This document shows, one piece after another, positions 21,931 to 32,335 of a DNA stretch of 64,000 bases. The notes beneath the pieces were generated by a model. That model saw only the letters and a program-made list of their open reading frames with translations. It ran no database searches and had not been told where the DNA came from. Within the stretch, counting starts at the first letter, position 1, and each line of letters opens with the position of its first letter. Position numbers and translations under genes: made by a program. The DNA is from Theropithecus gelada (Eukaryota > Chordata > Mammalia > Primates > Cercopithecidae). The stretch covers positions 65,099,438-65,163,437 of the forward strand of contig NC_037681.1 in NCBI RefSeq assembly GCF_003255815.1, in the 5' to 3' direction.

Positions 21931-23270
21931 ATCTAAGAGGAGTCAAAGTCTAAGTCTAAGATAATCATTTAAAAAGCAGAAAAATGTTGGACCCCAAATA
22001 CTCTCTTCCACAGGGTAATAAGACTGACTGTGATTGGAAGACAGTGTCCTACTGAAGGGCCAGAAAAAAAAATTATCTTTGCTCAGTGTTGAACTATTCT
22101 GTTATAAAGCATTGTAAACATTATAGCAACACTTATGACCATTATAATCCTACATGTGTTCCCATTGCATGTTTAATAATTTCTCTACTTAAAAAAAATT
22201 GAGAACTAGACTGAGAAGAAAACTGATTGTAGAACAGTCAGAGAGCTTCATGCTGGTGAACATTAATAGTGATATAGTAGTCTGCCTAAATTATGATGAA
22301 ATCTCTGGAGGCATCAAGGCAAAAAACAAATCAAGGGGAAGCTATTAACAGTTTAGCCTTTCTAGTTTGTGTGAGAATATGGATTCCAGCTACCAGAAGA
22401 ATACTTCAACTCAGGTTGGCTATTAGGCATTGCTAGAAATCTTTTTTTTTCTTTTTTTCCAGAAAACAATACTGAATTCTATACTGGTTCTGAAGGTCAC
22501 CTTAATAGGAGGGCGACTTTACCTGTCTCATAACGTTGTAGAAAAATATGAGCCTGAGGGAAAGAGAAAGTTCAACAAACTTCTTACAATTCCATCCAGT
22601 GATTCTGAAGCTGAATTAGTACTGACTGCAATAAAACCTGGTAGATTATTTCAAATCTTCTCTGCCTAGATGTGCGAAGTCCTGTCAGAATCTCTTCACC
22701 AATCTGTGCACTTTATACTAAGGTGAACATTTGCCCAGCCTGTTCTTTAAGCTAGCCAGAACATCTTCCCACAAGAAACTTTCTATCTTTTTTCCCCAAA
22801 ACCACGAATCTCAATAATCTTACGTTGATTATAATTTGGAAACACTTTATTCAAATTTCTTTAAAGAAAACCACTACCAGGTCCCCAAGTTTCCCTAGTG
22901 AGAAGCCAAAGACTTTAGAGACACTAGATTCTCCAGGAAGGTATATTCGTGCTTTTTAAAGAGCACATTGTCTCTGGTTAGTAAACTATGGTTAATGTCT
23001 TAGATGAGAGAAGGCTGAGAGCCAATGGGTCTGTGCTCTCCTCCAGTTGGAAGGTAAGTGACATGAAAAGGCTATTAGGGAAAGTATCTTTTTCTGCTTA
23101 CTTTTCTTATCAATGGTATATTTTAAAAGTATTCCTCAAGTTCTCTTATACTTAATTGCAATGAATAGCTCATCTATACATATCATATTACTGCTTCATG
23201 GCTCTTACTGTGAAAGTAAATGATATCCACCATTGGATTTTGGTTCAGGAGGATTACCACAGCTTTTGCC
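21931..23270. other. Unique sequence, with one exon-like segment
   Basis: Single-copy DNA without a recognised repeat. It includes the pyrimidine tract plus AG at 22441-22462 followed by an open frame to a TAG at 22667-22669 (discussed as a finding). Nothing identifies it as a known gene. Confidence 0.45.
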
Positions 23271-23490
23271 TTGATAGAACAAACCTGAGCTTTGGGGTCA
23301 AATAGACCTGAGTTTGGGTCTTAGAGCGCATTTTTAAGCAAAATCTGACCTTGAGCACTTAATCCCTGAGAGCCTGACATTCCTTATCCATCAAAAGGAG
23401 AAAGTAATACTAACTGAAAATGTTTAGAGTTTAAAGCTAAATGATATATATATGTACCATCTCACACAGTGCCTAACTCAATAGTCTTTT
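23271..23490 (+). repeat. MIR SINE
   Basis: GAGCTTTGGGGTCAAATAGA, CTGAGTTTGGGTCTTAGAG and the tail ATCTCACACAGTGCCTAAC preserve MIR order; the middle is strongly diverged. Confidence 0.75.
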
Positions 23491-23504
23491 TTTTCTTTTT
23501 TTTC

Positions 23505-24314
23505 ATTAATTTCATGGATATTATTAAGCATCTACTTAACACTGGACACTGTACTGGATACCACACATGGGATGGAGCACATAATCCAGCCCCTTAGGAA
23601 CTCACAGTGTGAAAAGTGCTACAACTGAGCAGTATCCAAAAGGCCATGTGAGCACAAAGGAGGACGCAGTTTCCTTGGCCTGGGAAAACTGGGAGAGACT
23701 ATAAAGAGGTGACACTCAGGCTGTGGGTTTAAAGGGGTGAGTAGGTGGGAAAAGTTAGAAAGGCATTCCAGGCAAAAACAGACTTAGAAAGGGCCAGTTC
23801 TGTGGGAGTTAAAGCATACAGTTTGGGGAGAGGAGTAGCAGAAGAGAAGTCTGAGAAGTGATGTTTGGTCCTGGGATGCCATGGATTTTCAAACAGTGAA
23901 ATTACTTCATCAAATCCAGACTTGGAAATCTCCCTCCATTGAACATATGGAGGACAAATGACAAGGAAGCCTAGCAGGGAGGAGTCTGGTGAGGAGGCTG
24001 TCTCCCCAGCCCAGAGCAGAGGCTGAGGCCTGACCTGAGGCAGGGCAAAGGGAATGAGATGAGAGGGTCTCAGAGACGGAGCCACTAGAGCTTGGTGGCT
24101 GGTTAGAAGGGGATGCGAGTCACAGATGACAGCAGCTTGGTGGATAGTGATGCCATTTGTTTATAAAGAGAATATGGGAGACTATGAAGGCAAGATGCAT
24201 TCATTCTGGACTAGTTAAATTTGAGGAGTTTAGGATACTTTGGTGGAGATGTCTTATAAGCACTTGGAAGCTTTTGTTCTGGACTAGAGATAAAGCTTTG
24301 GCCCTCACTGATGC
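23505..24314 (-). repeat. L2 LINE, antisense, part 1
   Basis: Starts with the reversed L2 3' end (TTATTAAGCATCTACTTAAC, CCTTAGGAACTCACAGTG) and proceeds in order through AGGCATTCCAGGCAAAAACA, GGTGGATAGTGATGCCATTT and GGAGATGTCTTATAAGCACT. It is one of the longest L2 copies in the window. ORFs over it (118 aa at 23729-24085 and others) are decayed or shadow frames. Confidence 0.8.
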
Positions 24315-24328
24315 AGAAATCATAGTCA

Positions 24329-24419
24329 GATGTGATTATTGCACACTATATGCCTATTTCAAAATATTTCATGTACTCCATAAATATATACACCTATATG
24401 CCCATAAAAACTTAAAAAA
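24329..24419 (+). mobile_element. Very short L1 3' end inside L2
   Basis: 91 bp: GATGTGATTATTGCACACTA, then TATTTCATGTACTCCATAAA, ending CTTAAAAAAA, i.e. an L1MA/L1PB-type 3' terminus. Exact 14-bp TSD AGAAATCATAGTCA at 24315-24328 and 24420-24433. The L2 continues on both sides. Confidence 0.92.
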
Positions 24420-24433
24420 AGAAATCATAGTCA

Positions 24434-24870
24434 AATCTTTGGAAAGGATGTCTTTATTCGGGGAACACATATAGAGTGAGAAAGATGGGGTCCTGGGAAG
24501 CGCACTTCCCAGCTGGAAGCCAGTAGAGCACAAAGAGACGACCTGGCCAAGACAGAAAAGAGAGAGAGAGAGAAGAGCGAAGAGAGAATAAGAAGACAGA
24601 GCATGGTAACAACCATGTGAAGAGGAGAAGCAGGAAAATTCTCTCAGAAATAAAGGAGAGAATTTGAACCTACAAGGTGTATAGAACAACATCAGGTGCT
24701 GCAAATAATTCAAAGTAGAAAGAAGATTGAAAAACAGCCATTAGATTTGGCCTTTGGGAGGTCATTGATGATCTTAGTGTTTAATGCAGAGGTGAAGGTA
24801 GAAAGCATTCCTTTGAGTGAACGAGGAAGTGCAGGCAGCAATGTGATAACTGATCTAACATGACTCATCT
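24434..24870 (-). repeat. L2 LINE, antisense, part 2
   Basis: Continuation of the L2 after the L1 insertion, with GGAGGTCATTGATGATCTTA (24756) and AACGAGGAAGTGCAGGCAGC (24820) matching L2 ORF2 in reverse. Purine-rich (GAGA) stretch at 24558-24600. Confidence 0.7.
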
Positions 24871-25085
24871 TTTATAAAATCTTTACGAAATCACTGAGAC
24901 TGGAAGAGGTGCCTCAACACTAAAAATGGGCAAATGTCTTCTCAATTTTTGACAGCTTATGGAAAGCTTAAGCTTCATGGCCTCTTCCAGGCTCTTAGAA
25001 GGGGCCCATGCATGTGAAGGTCCATGAAGCTTAAGCCTCAAGAGCTTAATGGAGAGTCTAGTCTCTATCTAAGAGAATTAGATCC
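24871..25085. other. Unique sequence with a 15-bp inverted repeat
   Basis: Contains GCTTAAGCTTCATGG at 24966-24980 and its exact reverse complement at 25022-25036, separated by 41 nt. The left arm includes the palindrome AAGCTTAAGCTT. Confidence 0.8.
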
Positions 25086-25168
25086 ATAACTGCTTAGTAC
25101 TGTGGCTCAAAGATGCAGTCCCAAAAGTAGACCTCGGTTCAAATCTAGATTCAACCTCTTTCTTGCTC
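25086..25168 (+). repeat. MIR SINE, part 1
   Basis: GTACTGTGGCTCAAAGATGC and GGTTCAAATCTAGATTC are the 5' MIR core; the copy is split by the Alu at 25178. Confidence 0.75.
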
Positions 25169-25177
25169 TAGGATTTT

Positions 25178-25478
25178 TATTTGATTGATTGATTGAGACA
25201 GGGTCTTATTCTGTCATCCAGGCTGGAGTGCAGAGGCTCAATGTAACTTCTAACTCCTGGGCTGAAACAATCTTTCATCTTTCTGCCTCAACCTCCCTGT
25301 AACTAGGGCTGTAGGCACATACCATCATGTTCGGCTAATTTTTTTTTTTTTTTTTTTTAGAGACCAGGTCTCGCTGTGTTGCCCAGTTGGTCTGGAACGC
25401 CTGGCCTCAAACAATTCCCCCTCTTCAGCTTCCCAAAGTGCTGGGATTACAGGTGTGAGCCAGTGGGCCTGGCTGTTG
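25178..25478 (-). mobile_element. AluJ-like, antisense
   Basis: TGAGACAGGGTCTTATTCTG to GAGCCAGTGGGCCTGGCT with a T21 linker run at 25338-25358. TSD TAGGATTTT at 25169-25177 and 25479-25487; a MIR is interrupted. Confidence 0.93.
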
Positions 25479-25487
25479 TAGGATTTT

Positions 25488-25650
25488 AATGAAGGTCACT
25501 TAATATCTGTGAGCTTTAGTTTTCTCATTTGTAAAACAGAAATAGTAAAAGTATCTGTTTCATAGAATTGTTGTAAAGATTAAATCATACATAACCTGAA
25601 AACCATTAGCACAATACTTGGCATACATTTTAAGTGTTGAGAAATGGTAC
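25488..25650 (+). repeat. MIR SINE, part 2
   Basis: GGTCACTTAATATCTGTGAG, AGTTTTCTCATTTGTAAAAC, GGCATACATTTTAAGTGTTG: MIR 3' half resuming directly after the Alu target site. Confidence 0.8.
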
Positions 25651-26290
25651 CCACAGTGAATATTACATTATTAGTTATTTTTGTATTATCAACTAATTAC
25701 TGTACCTGGGAGTACTGAAGAGAGGATCCTTGCATTATGTTTTACTGTATCTTCCCTCCTGTTCTAATTTAAAATTTTATTAATGATGATTTAAAAATAT
25801 ATAGGTCTTCTCACCTAACATACAGATAATGAGAAAACGCATTGGTGGGCAGAACCCGAATCCCAGATTAGACAGTGGAGCAAAGGACTAAACATAATAA
25901 GATTAAATTTTAAAAGCCATAAATGTAAGGCCTAAAACTAGGGCCCCTAGAGCTGACTATTTTAGTAGAAGATAAATATGTGGTTTTATAACAGCATGGG
26001 TAAAATATTGAAGGGTTTGAGGTAACATGTCAAAAGATAACAGCATTGTAGCTATATTAATCAAAGTATTAATCTCAGAATCTTTCTTTGCTATTTTGTC
26101 CTGGGTTAGCTCTTAAGAGTATGGTCTTCACTTCTGAGGGCCATACCTTAAGAGAGAGATAGATAACCACTTTCAAAGTTTCTTGACTAGGGCAGTAAAA
26201 GGACTCAATTCCATGTCACTTGGCAAGCAATATTAAATTCCTCGAGCTACAGTTTTTAATGATATGGACAAAAGGAGACTATGATACCCC
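25651..26290. other. Unique sequence
   Basis: AT-rich single-copy DNA; no recognised repeat and no ORF of note. Confidence 0.45.
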
Positions 26291-26292
26291 GT

Positions 26293-26634
26293 TTATATAG
26301 TTTGGATCTGTGTGCCTTCTCAAATCTCATGTAGAATTGTAATCCCTAGTGTTCGGCATGGGGCCTGATGGGAGATGATTGGATCATGGAAGTGGTTTCT
26401 CATAGTTTAACACCATCTTCTTTGGTGTTGTCATTGCAACAGTGAGTTCTCATGAGATCTGGTTGTTTAAAAGTGTGTGGCACCTCCCTACTCTCTCTCT
26501 CTTCCTCCTGTTCCAGCCATGTGAAGTCCCTTGCTTCCCCTCTGCCTTCCACCATGATTAGTAGCTTCCTGAGGCCTCCCTGGAGGCAGAAGCCACTATA
26601 CTTCCTGTACGGCCTGCAGAACTGTGAGCCAATT
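26293..26634 (+). mobile_element. THE1 solo LTR (ERVL-MaLR), part 1
   Basis: TTATATAGTTTGGATCTGTG, AATTGTAATCCCTAGTG, GATGATTGGATCATGGAAG, AGTTCTCATGAGATCTGGTT and GCCATGTGAAGTCCCTTGCT are THE1 LTR landmarks in order. Restricted to simian primates, which supports the taxonomic call. Split by an antisense Alu. Confidence 0.88.
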
Positions 26635-26649
26635 AAGCCTCTTGTCTTT

Positions 26650-26959
26650 TTTCTTTTTTCTTTTTTCTTTTTTTTTGGTTTTGACATGGAGTCTCACTCT
26701 GTCACCCAGGCTGGAGTGCAGTGGCATTATCTTGGCTCACTATAGCCTCTGCCTCCTGAGTTCAAGCGATTCTTCTCCCTCACCCTCCTGAGTAGCTGGG
26801 ACTACAGGCACACGCCACCACTCTTGGCTAATTTTTGTATTTTTAGTAGAGACAGGGTTTTACCATGTTGTCTAGGCTTGAACTCCTGACCTCAAGTGAT
26901 CCACCCACCTCAGCCTCCCAAAGTGCTGGGATTATGGGTGTGAGCCACCACACCCAGCC
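26650..26959 (-). mobile_element. AluS-like, antisense
   Basis: Antisense Alu from its T/C-rich tail complement (TTCTTTTTTCTTTTTTC) to GAGCCACCACACCCAGCC. 15-bp TSD AAGCCTCTTGTCTTT (26635-26649) / AAGCCTCTTTTCTTT (26960-26974), one mismatch. Confidence 0.93.
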
Positions 26960-26974
26960 AAGCCTCTTTTCTTT

Positions 26975-27030
26975 ATAAATTACCCAGTCTCAGATATTTC
27001 TTTATAGCAGTGTGAGAATGGACTAATGCA
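26975..27030 (+). mobile_element. THE1 solo LTR, part 2
   Basis: ATAAATTACCCAGTCTCAGA and GAATGGACTAATGCA: the LTR 3' end resuming after the Alu. Confidence 0.88.
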
Positions 27031-27091
27031 CCCCTGGATGAGAATACTACTTAGAGGACAATCTGACAGTACCTATCAAAATTAAAAATGC

Positions 27092-27390
27092 GGCCGGGCG
27101 CGGTGGCTCAAGCCTGTAATCCCAGCACTTTGGGAGGCCAAGACGGGCGGATCACGAGGTCAGGAGATCGAGACCATCCTGGCTAACCCGGTGAAACCCC
27201 GTCTGTACTAAAAAATACAAAAAACTAGCCGGGCGAGGTGGCGGCGCCTGTAGTCCCAGCTACTCGGGAGGCTGAGGCAGGAGAATGGCGGGAACCCGGG
27301 AGGGGGAGCTTGCAGTGAGCTGAGATCCGGCCACTGCACTCCAGCCTGGGCTACAGAGTGAGACTCCGTCTCAAAAAAAAAAAAAAAAAA
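27092..27390 (+). mobile_element. AluY, Old World monkey type
   Basis: GGCCGGGCGCGGTGGCTCAA, GCCAAGACGGGCGG, ACAAAAAACTAGCCGGGCGA, GAGATCCGGCCACTGC. High CpG and few changes mark it as young. TSD around AAATTAAAAATGC (27079-27091) / AAATTAAAATGC after the A tail. Confidence 0.95.
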
Positions 27391-27399
27391 AAAATTAAA

Positions 27400-27484
27400 A
27401 TGCACACACCCTTTGACCTAACATTCCACTTCTAAGAATCTGTCCAACAGAAATTTTCACATTAAATGTCCATGAATGTAAATA
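27400..27484 (+). repeat. L1ME 3' region, part 1
   Basis: ACACACCCTTTGACCTAACA, TCCACTTCTAAGAATCTGTC match an L1ME-grade 3' UTR in sense. It is interrupted by the DNA transposon and resumes at 28872 with AAGGATGTTCAC. Confidence 0.7.
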
Positions 27485-28869
27485 CAGACTGTCTTCATTT
27501 TCCACGGTAATGTGGGACTGTAAAAATGACAGTGCCAATTGAAACTGTGCAAAGCAATCTTAATAATCAGGGGAAAAATTATGATTGTTTTATGATCTTT
27601 AAACATTTTTGTCAAAAACATTTAAAACTTTCTTACTATTGGTTATAAATGTATAGGAAAGTGGGGAAAATAGTAAAACTAATATTTAGTTGGCTGAAAT
27701 TTAAAATATTAGAAACATTGAAAATGAAAGTATTTTATCTCTTTGCAAAAGAGTTATCAAGAGCAGTTTAAACAGGAAGGGAAGGGAGAAGCAGAAGGGT
27801 GAAGACGAGTTGGCTAATGAGTACAAAAATAATTAGATGGAATAAATGCTAGTATTTGAGAGTACAGTAGGGAAATTACAGTTGACAATAATTTATTATA
27901 TATTTCAAAATAGCCAGAAGAGAAGAATGGTGATGATCCTAACACAAAGATGAATGAGGTGATAATATCCCAATTACCCTGTTTTGATCATTATATATTG
28001 TATACATATATCAAAATATCACATGAATCCCCAAAATATGTAAAACTATGATATATCCATAAAGAGTACCAAAAAAATCTAAAAATTAAAAAAGGGTAGT
28101 TTGAGCAATGCTTGCCTTTAGAGTCTCATCATATAGCTTACCATATAAAGGAAGCATCTTTTCTGTGCCTTAATGAATTATCATACTCTTGTCTAAGTTT
28201 CTATCAGTTTCTAACATTTTATCCTTTGCACTTTTGATGTTGTATCTTCAAGAACTCTTTTAATGCGAAGTTTTTCACTGGTGTTACTTCCTCTGGGACC
28301 TCTTCATCCTTTCTTTCACAATCACTTTCCTCTTTTATGTTAGTAAGTTTGCCTTTACTAAGTTCCTCTAGCTACATAGCTAGCTAGAGTCTCCTCAGTG
28401 GCAGCAATTGTCAACATTCCTTTGGTCAACTATAATAACTCCATTGACATTCAATTCAAATTTTAATTCTACTGTTATCACTTTTAGTTTCTTTGTTGTA
28501 CCTTCCTTTTGCTGGTCAGTTTTCCTTTTTCAGTTACCCCTTTTTATAAAGTGTCACATTTGTTTATCACTGAACGACAGGGAACAGCACAACTACACTC
28601 TTTGCTGTCTGTGCATGGACTGAATAACAGATGTGCAGTGAACAATCACCAACAGACTTTGAAGGAAGTGATGTGATTGGTCACTGATCATGATGTGCAT
28701 GTGTTATTTACGTGGCAATTTGTGGAGACCAAGCAGTGAAGTTTGTACTTTATGCAGTTACTCATATTAACATACTGTGGTAACTGAAACTTGAACTGCA
28801 TTGCTGGGGGAACAACTGTGATAACTGAAATTTGTGAATATTGAAACCATGAACAGCAAGGATTGCCTG
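27485..28869. mobile_element. Old TcMar-type (Tigger-like) DNA transposon
   Basis: The ends form imperfect terminal inverted repeats: left TACAGACTGTCTTCATTTTC, right (reversed) TACAGGCAATCCTTGCTGTT; 16 of the first 26 bases match and most mismatches are transitions, as expected from CpG decay. TA dinucleotides flank both ends (27483-27484, 28870-28871), the mariner/Tigger target. The L1ME on either side is collinear across it. The internal sequence is AT-rich and shows no transposase frame. About 1.06 kb remains after removing the nested L1. Family name not settled. Confidence 0.65.
27775..28095 (+). mobile_element. L1MA/L1MB 3' end nested in the transposon
   Basis: GTTGGCTAATGAGTACAAAA, TACAGTTGACAATAATTTAT, AATGAGGTGATAATATCCC, CAAAATATCACATGAATCCC and CTAAAAATTAAAAAAG are the L1 3' UTR in order. 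Imperfect flanking repeat GCAGTTTAAACA (27763-27774) / GTAGTTTGAGCA (28096-28107). Confidence 0.85.
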
Positions 28870-28871
28870 TA

Positions 28872-29320
28872 TAAGGATGTTCACTACACCATTCTTTGTA
28901 TTAGCAAAAAGTGGAGATTAAAAACCTGAGTGAAGAAATGGTTAAGTAAAAGTTAGCACATCTACACTATGAAATTGTTAAAAAGAATGAGGTCAATCTT
29001 ATATGTATTGACAGGGAAGGGTGTCCAATGATGTGTTATGAAATGAAAAAAGCTTGTTGGAGAACATTATGTATAGTATAATACCACGTATATAAAAAAG
29101 AAATATTTATGTATATTTGTTTATTTTTATATTTGGATTTCATAGAAAAGGCTCTGGAAGGCCCACCTAATTGTCAGCAACACTTACTCCTGAAGAGTAG
29201 AAATTGAGGACTGGAGTTTGGTGGTAGGCAGACTTTCACATTGTATTCTCACACTTTTTAATAATTTTTTCCCCAATAAATGCATGATTATTTGTTAATT
29301 TTTCAAAAAATGTACAAAAA
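28872..29320 (+). repeat. L1ME 3' region, part 2
   Basis: TTAGCAAAAAGTGGAGATTA, AAAAAGAATGAGGTCAATCT, AAGGCTCTGGAAGGCCCACC and ATAATTTTTTCCCCAATAAA follow an L1ME 3' end in order. Confidence 0.78.
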
Positions 29321-29519
29321 TTTAAAATCTCATATGAGGAACCATTTAAGATGTTTTGCATGTCATGGAGAACATGATGTCATTCTTCAAACATTTGAAG
29401 GGCCATCATTGGAAGAAAGATTACATTTGTTCTGAAAGATATTGAACAGCTGAAATGGGACCAATGGTTGTAATAAACTCATTTCTTAAACTATAAGAAA
29501 TGTAAAATCCTTATAAAGA
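29321..29519. other. Unique sequence
   Basis: Nothing recognised. Confidence 0.45.
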
Positions 29520-29660
29520 CCATACACAGGGCTTTCAGTCAGACTGCCTGAGTCTTAACTCCTTCACCATCACTTACTAACCTTGGGTATATTTCTTAAC
29601 CTTTCTAGGTCTCAGCTTTTATATCTGTGAAAATGAGTAATCAAACTAATGCTACCTTTG
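29520..29660 (+). repeat. MIR SINE, part 1
   Basis: GCTTTCAGTCAGACTGCCTG and CTAGGTCTCAGCTTTTATAT are MIR core elements. About 225 bp of unassigned sequence (29661-29885) separates it from part 2. Confidence 0.75.
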
Positions 29661-29885
29661 AAAGCAGTGATATCTTCCAGGTGGAGTTAGTGTTGCTTCA
29701 TAACCCTTCTATGATCTCCATCAGCTTTCTCCCCTAGACCAGCCCCAAATAAATATACAAGCTAAGTAAAAAACAAAAACAAAAACATGGGCCAGCTAGG
29801 TGAACACAGCTTCCAGACAAGTACTATAGTCATCCACTTCTAATCAAATTACTACTGTAAACCCTTTCTTTATAAAAAGTCATCT

Positions 29886-29995
29886 AGAGCTGCCACTGCC
29901 TCAGAAGGTATTGAGAGGATTAAATGAGATAATTAATATAAGACTTATAGTGTGATGCCTAGCACACAGTAAATACTAATGAAACAGAAATCACA
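29886..29995 (+). repeat. MIR SINE, part 2
   Basis: TTGAGAGGATTAAATGAGAT and GATGCCTAGCACACAGTAAA are the MIR 3' half. The intervening 225 bp carries (AAAAAC)n near 29770 but was not identified; it may be an insertion. Confidence 0.75.
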
Positions 29996-30189
29996 CATAC
30001 ACATAAACCCACTAAATCATGTTATAAGTGAGATGACATTTTAACCGGGGGTATATTGAACAGGTTTTCCTTTCAGTGAGTAGGGGGAAAATGGTTTGAT
30101 AATTAAAAGCCTAGTACACTCTTGTTGCTCTTGGATCCTGTTTCCTTTCAGTTTTCCTGCCCTTGAGGTTCAGTGACTTTTCTCATTCT

Positions 30190-30490
30190 TTTGTTAATTC
30201 AGCCACCATTTATTGAGTACCTACTGAGTTCCAGGTTCAGTCCTAGGTACTGGCAGTACCAAGATGAAAAAACAGGGACTCTGTGCTCAGATTGCTCCAG
30301 TCAGAAAGAGAAGGAAGTTGGATAATTGCAATATGATGTGATCTGGGTTAAAAATGATAAAGGTCTGTAAATGATATTAATGGAGCAAGCAGAAAAACAT
30401 ACTGAGGTCAGTCTGAGGGAGCCAGAGAAAGCATCCTAGAGGAAGAAACGTCTGAACTGGAGCTCGAAGGGAAGACAGGCATCTGCTGAG
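30190..30490 (-). repeat. L2 LINE 3' end, antisense
   Basis: ATTTATTGAGTACCTACTGA, GTCCTAGGTACTGGCAGTAC, then AGCATCCTAGAGGAAGAAAC: reversed L2 3' end and upstream region. Confidence 0.78.
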
Positions 30491-30965
30491 TAGAAATCCT
30501 CTGTCATGGGATGTATGCAGACGCTGCTTGATGTGGGTTGTGAGATTTTCCATGACTGTTTGTAAAGCTGAAATGACAGTAAATTTGGGCTTCTCTTTTT
30601 CCCAACATTTGACTGTACTTATGGAAAACCAAGCAAGTAATTATTCAGATATGTTAGACATGTGATGACACAAACTCACCCATTCCTGCTCTCGTGTCCT
30701 TACCCTGTGGCTTTCGTTCTTAGTATCAAGCGGGTCACTGTACCTTTAGCCAAGGCCTTCTCCCTGTGAAGCTTTGTAATTTTATTGGGAAGGAAAGTCT
30801 TTCCCCCAAATCTTCCACTTATGTCTCATTAGACAGAATGGTGTCACCCAGTCACCATAAGTTGTGAGGGAGGCTGAAAATTAATCTAGAAAACTACAGT
30901 TCCTGCCAGAGCAAGAAATACAACTTCTCCATCATTCCTAGCTGGTTTGGTCTTATTTTTATAGT
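30491..30965. other. Unique sequence
   Basis: No recognised repeat or gene. Confidence 0.45.
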
Positions 30966-30969
30966 TGTA

Positions 30970-31405
30970 GCCATTTGTTTTAGTTCCCTGGGGTTTCTGT
31001 AACAAAGTGCCACACACTAAGTTGCCTAAAACCACAAAACGATTCTTTCACAGTTCTGGAGGCTAGAAGTCCAAAATCAAGGTGCAGAGCCATGCTCCAT
31101 CTGAAACCCCTAGAGGAGTCCATCACTGCCTCCTTGTAGCTTCTGCCATCAATCTTTGGCGTCCCTGGGCTTGCAGCTGCATCACTGCAGTCACCACCTT
31201 TGTCGTCACCTGGTACTCTCCCTGGGTGTCTCTCTGTCTTCACATGGCCAGTCATATTGGACGAGGGGCCCACTGTACTCCAGTGTCACCTCATCTTAAC
31301 CTAACTAATGATATCTGCAGTGACCCTGTTTCCAAATAAGGTCATATTTTGAGGTATTGTGGGTTAGGTGGAGGGAAGGAGATCAATCCATAATATCATT
31401 GCTTT
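30970..31405 (-). mobile_element. MLT1-type solo LTR (ERVL-MaLR)
   Basis: Antisense: GTTTTAGTTCCCTGGGGTTT, TTCTGGAGGCTAGAAGTCC, AGTCATATTGGACGAGGGGC, ATGATATCTGCAGTGACCCT and AAATAAGGTCATATTTTGAG follow a MaLR LTR in reverse. ORFs at 30980-31339 on both strands are LTR sequence, not genes. Confidence 0.75.
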
Positions 31406-31599
31406 GTGCTTAGTGTGTAAACAAGAAATGCTCTATTTCCAAGTGACGTTTCTTTATACCTAGGATTAGTAATGAACTTTTAAAAGCCTTATTTTTATTC
31501 CTAGTTTGAGAAACAATTATTTTAACCACAAAACTGTGGCAATAGAAAAGATTACTTGATAAGCCATTTTCAAATAACTGGTTACAAATTTAGAAGAAA
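31406..31599. other. Unique sequence
   Basis: Nothing recognised. Confidence 0.4.
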
Positions 31600-32335
31600 G
31601 TTTAAAAATCCAGACTATACTGTATGCCAAAAAAAATGCACAAATGTGTTAAAGAGTTAAATATTTTATAGAATTGCAGGAATTGGTCTTTTGAATATTT
31701 GTGTTGTTATAAGAATCAGTAAACATTATAAAAGATTCCTAAGTCCTAACTATATAAAGATATAAAACTTATTGCACAAGAAAAAAAAAAAAAAGCAGTG
31801 GAGAAATGACAGACTGGGAACATTACGACAAATAATTCAGACAATAGACATGAACAATTCATACAGCTGTTAAGACCCCAACAGCTAGATGGTCAAAGAA
31901 TGTGACCAATCTAAAAACACCACGTTTGTTAAGCAAGCATATGGGAAAATGTTCAGTAATAGTTTAAAAGTGCAGTGTGACTGATAAATTATTATATTGC
32001 TGATGGTGATATAAATGGATATAGTCCTTCTGAAAAGCATTTTGCAAATACATGCAAAGCTATAAAATAAAGCTATAAAATGTTCATTCAATTGATGTTT
32101 CTGGGAACTTACCCTAACTAAATAGGCCAAAGAAGAAAAAAGCTGTGTTTATGAAGCTGTTAATTGCAGAATCATTTGTAATAAAGTAAAAACTTGGGAG
32201 CAATCTAGTTATCTGAAAGTAGAATAGTCAACTGACTTATGCATCCTTTTGTTGGAATATGCAGACATCAAAAGGTCTTGTAATGGCCTGTGGCAAAATG
32301 AAGAAATACCTGTGTTTTAAAGTTGCATGTTTTTT
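31600..32335 (+). repeat. L1M (L1ME-like), part 1
   Basis: Diverged sense L1: AAAATGCACAAATGTGTTAA, TATTGCTGATGGTGATATAA, ATCATTTGTAATAAAGTAAA and GAATATGCAGACATCAAAAG match ORF2-end/3' UTR landmarks of old L1. An A15 run at 31780-31794. Confidence 0.65.

Noticed and set aside
23729..24085. 118-codon minus-strand ORF
   Set aside because: It lies entirely on antisense L2 sequence; the peptide is a decayed or shadow frame of the LINE.
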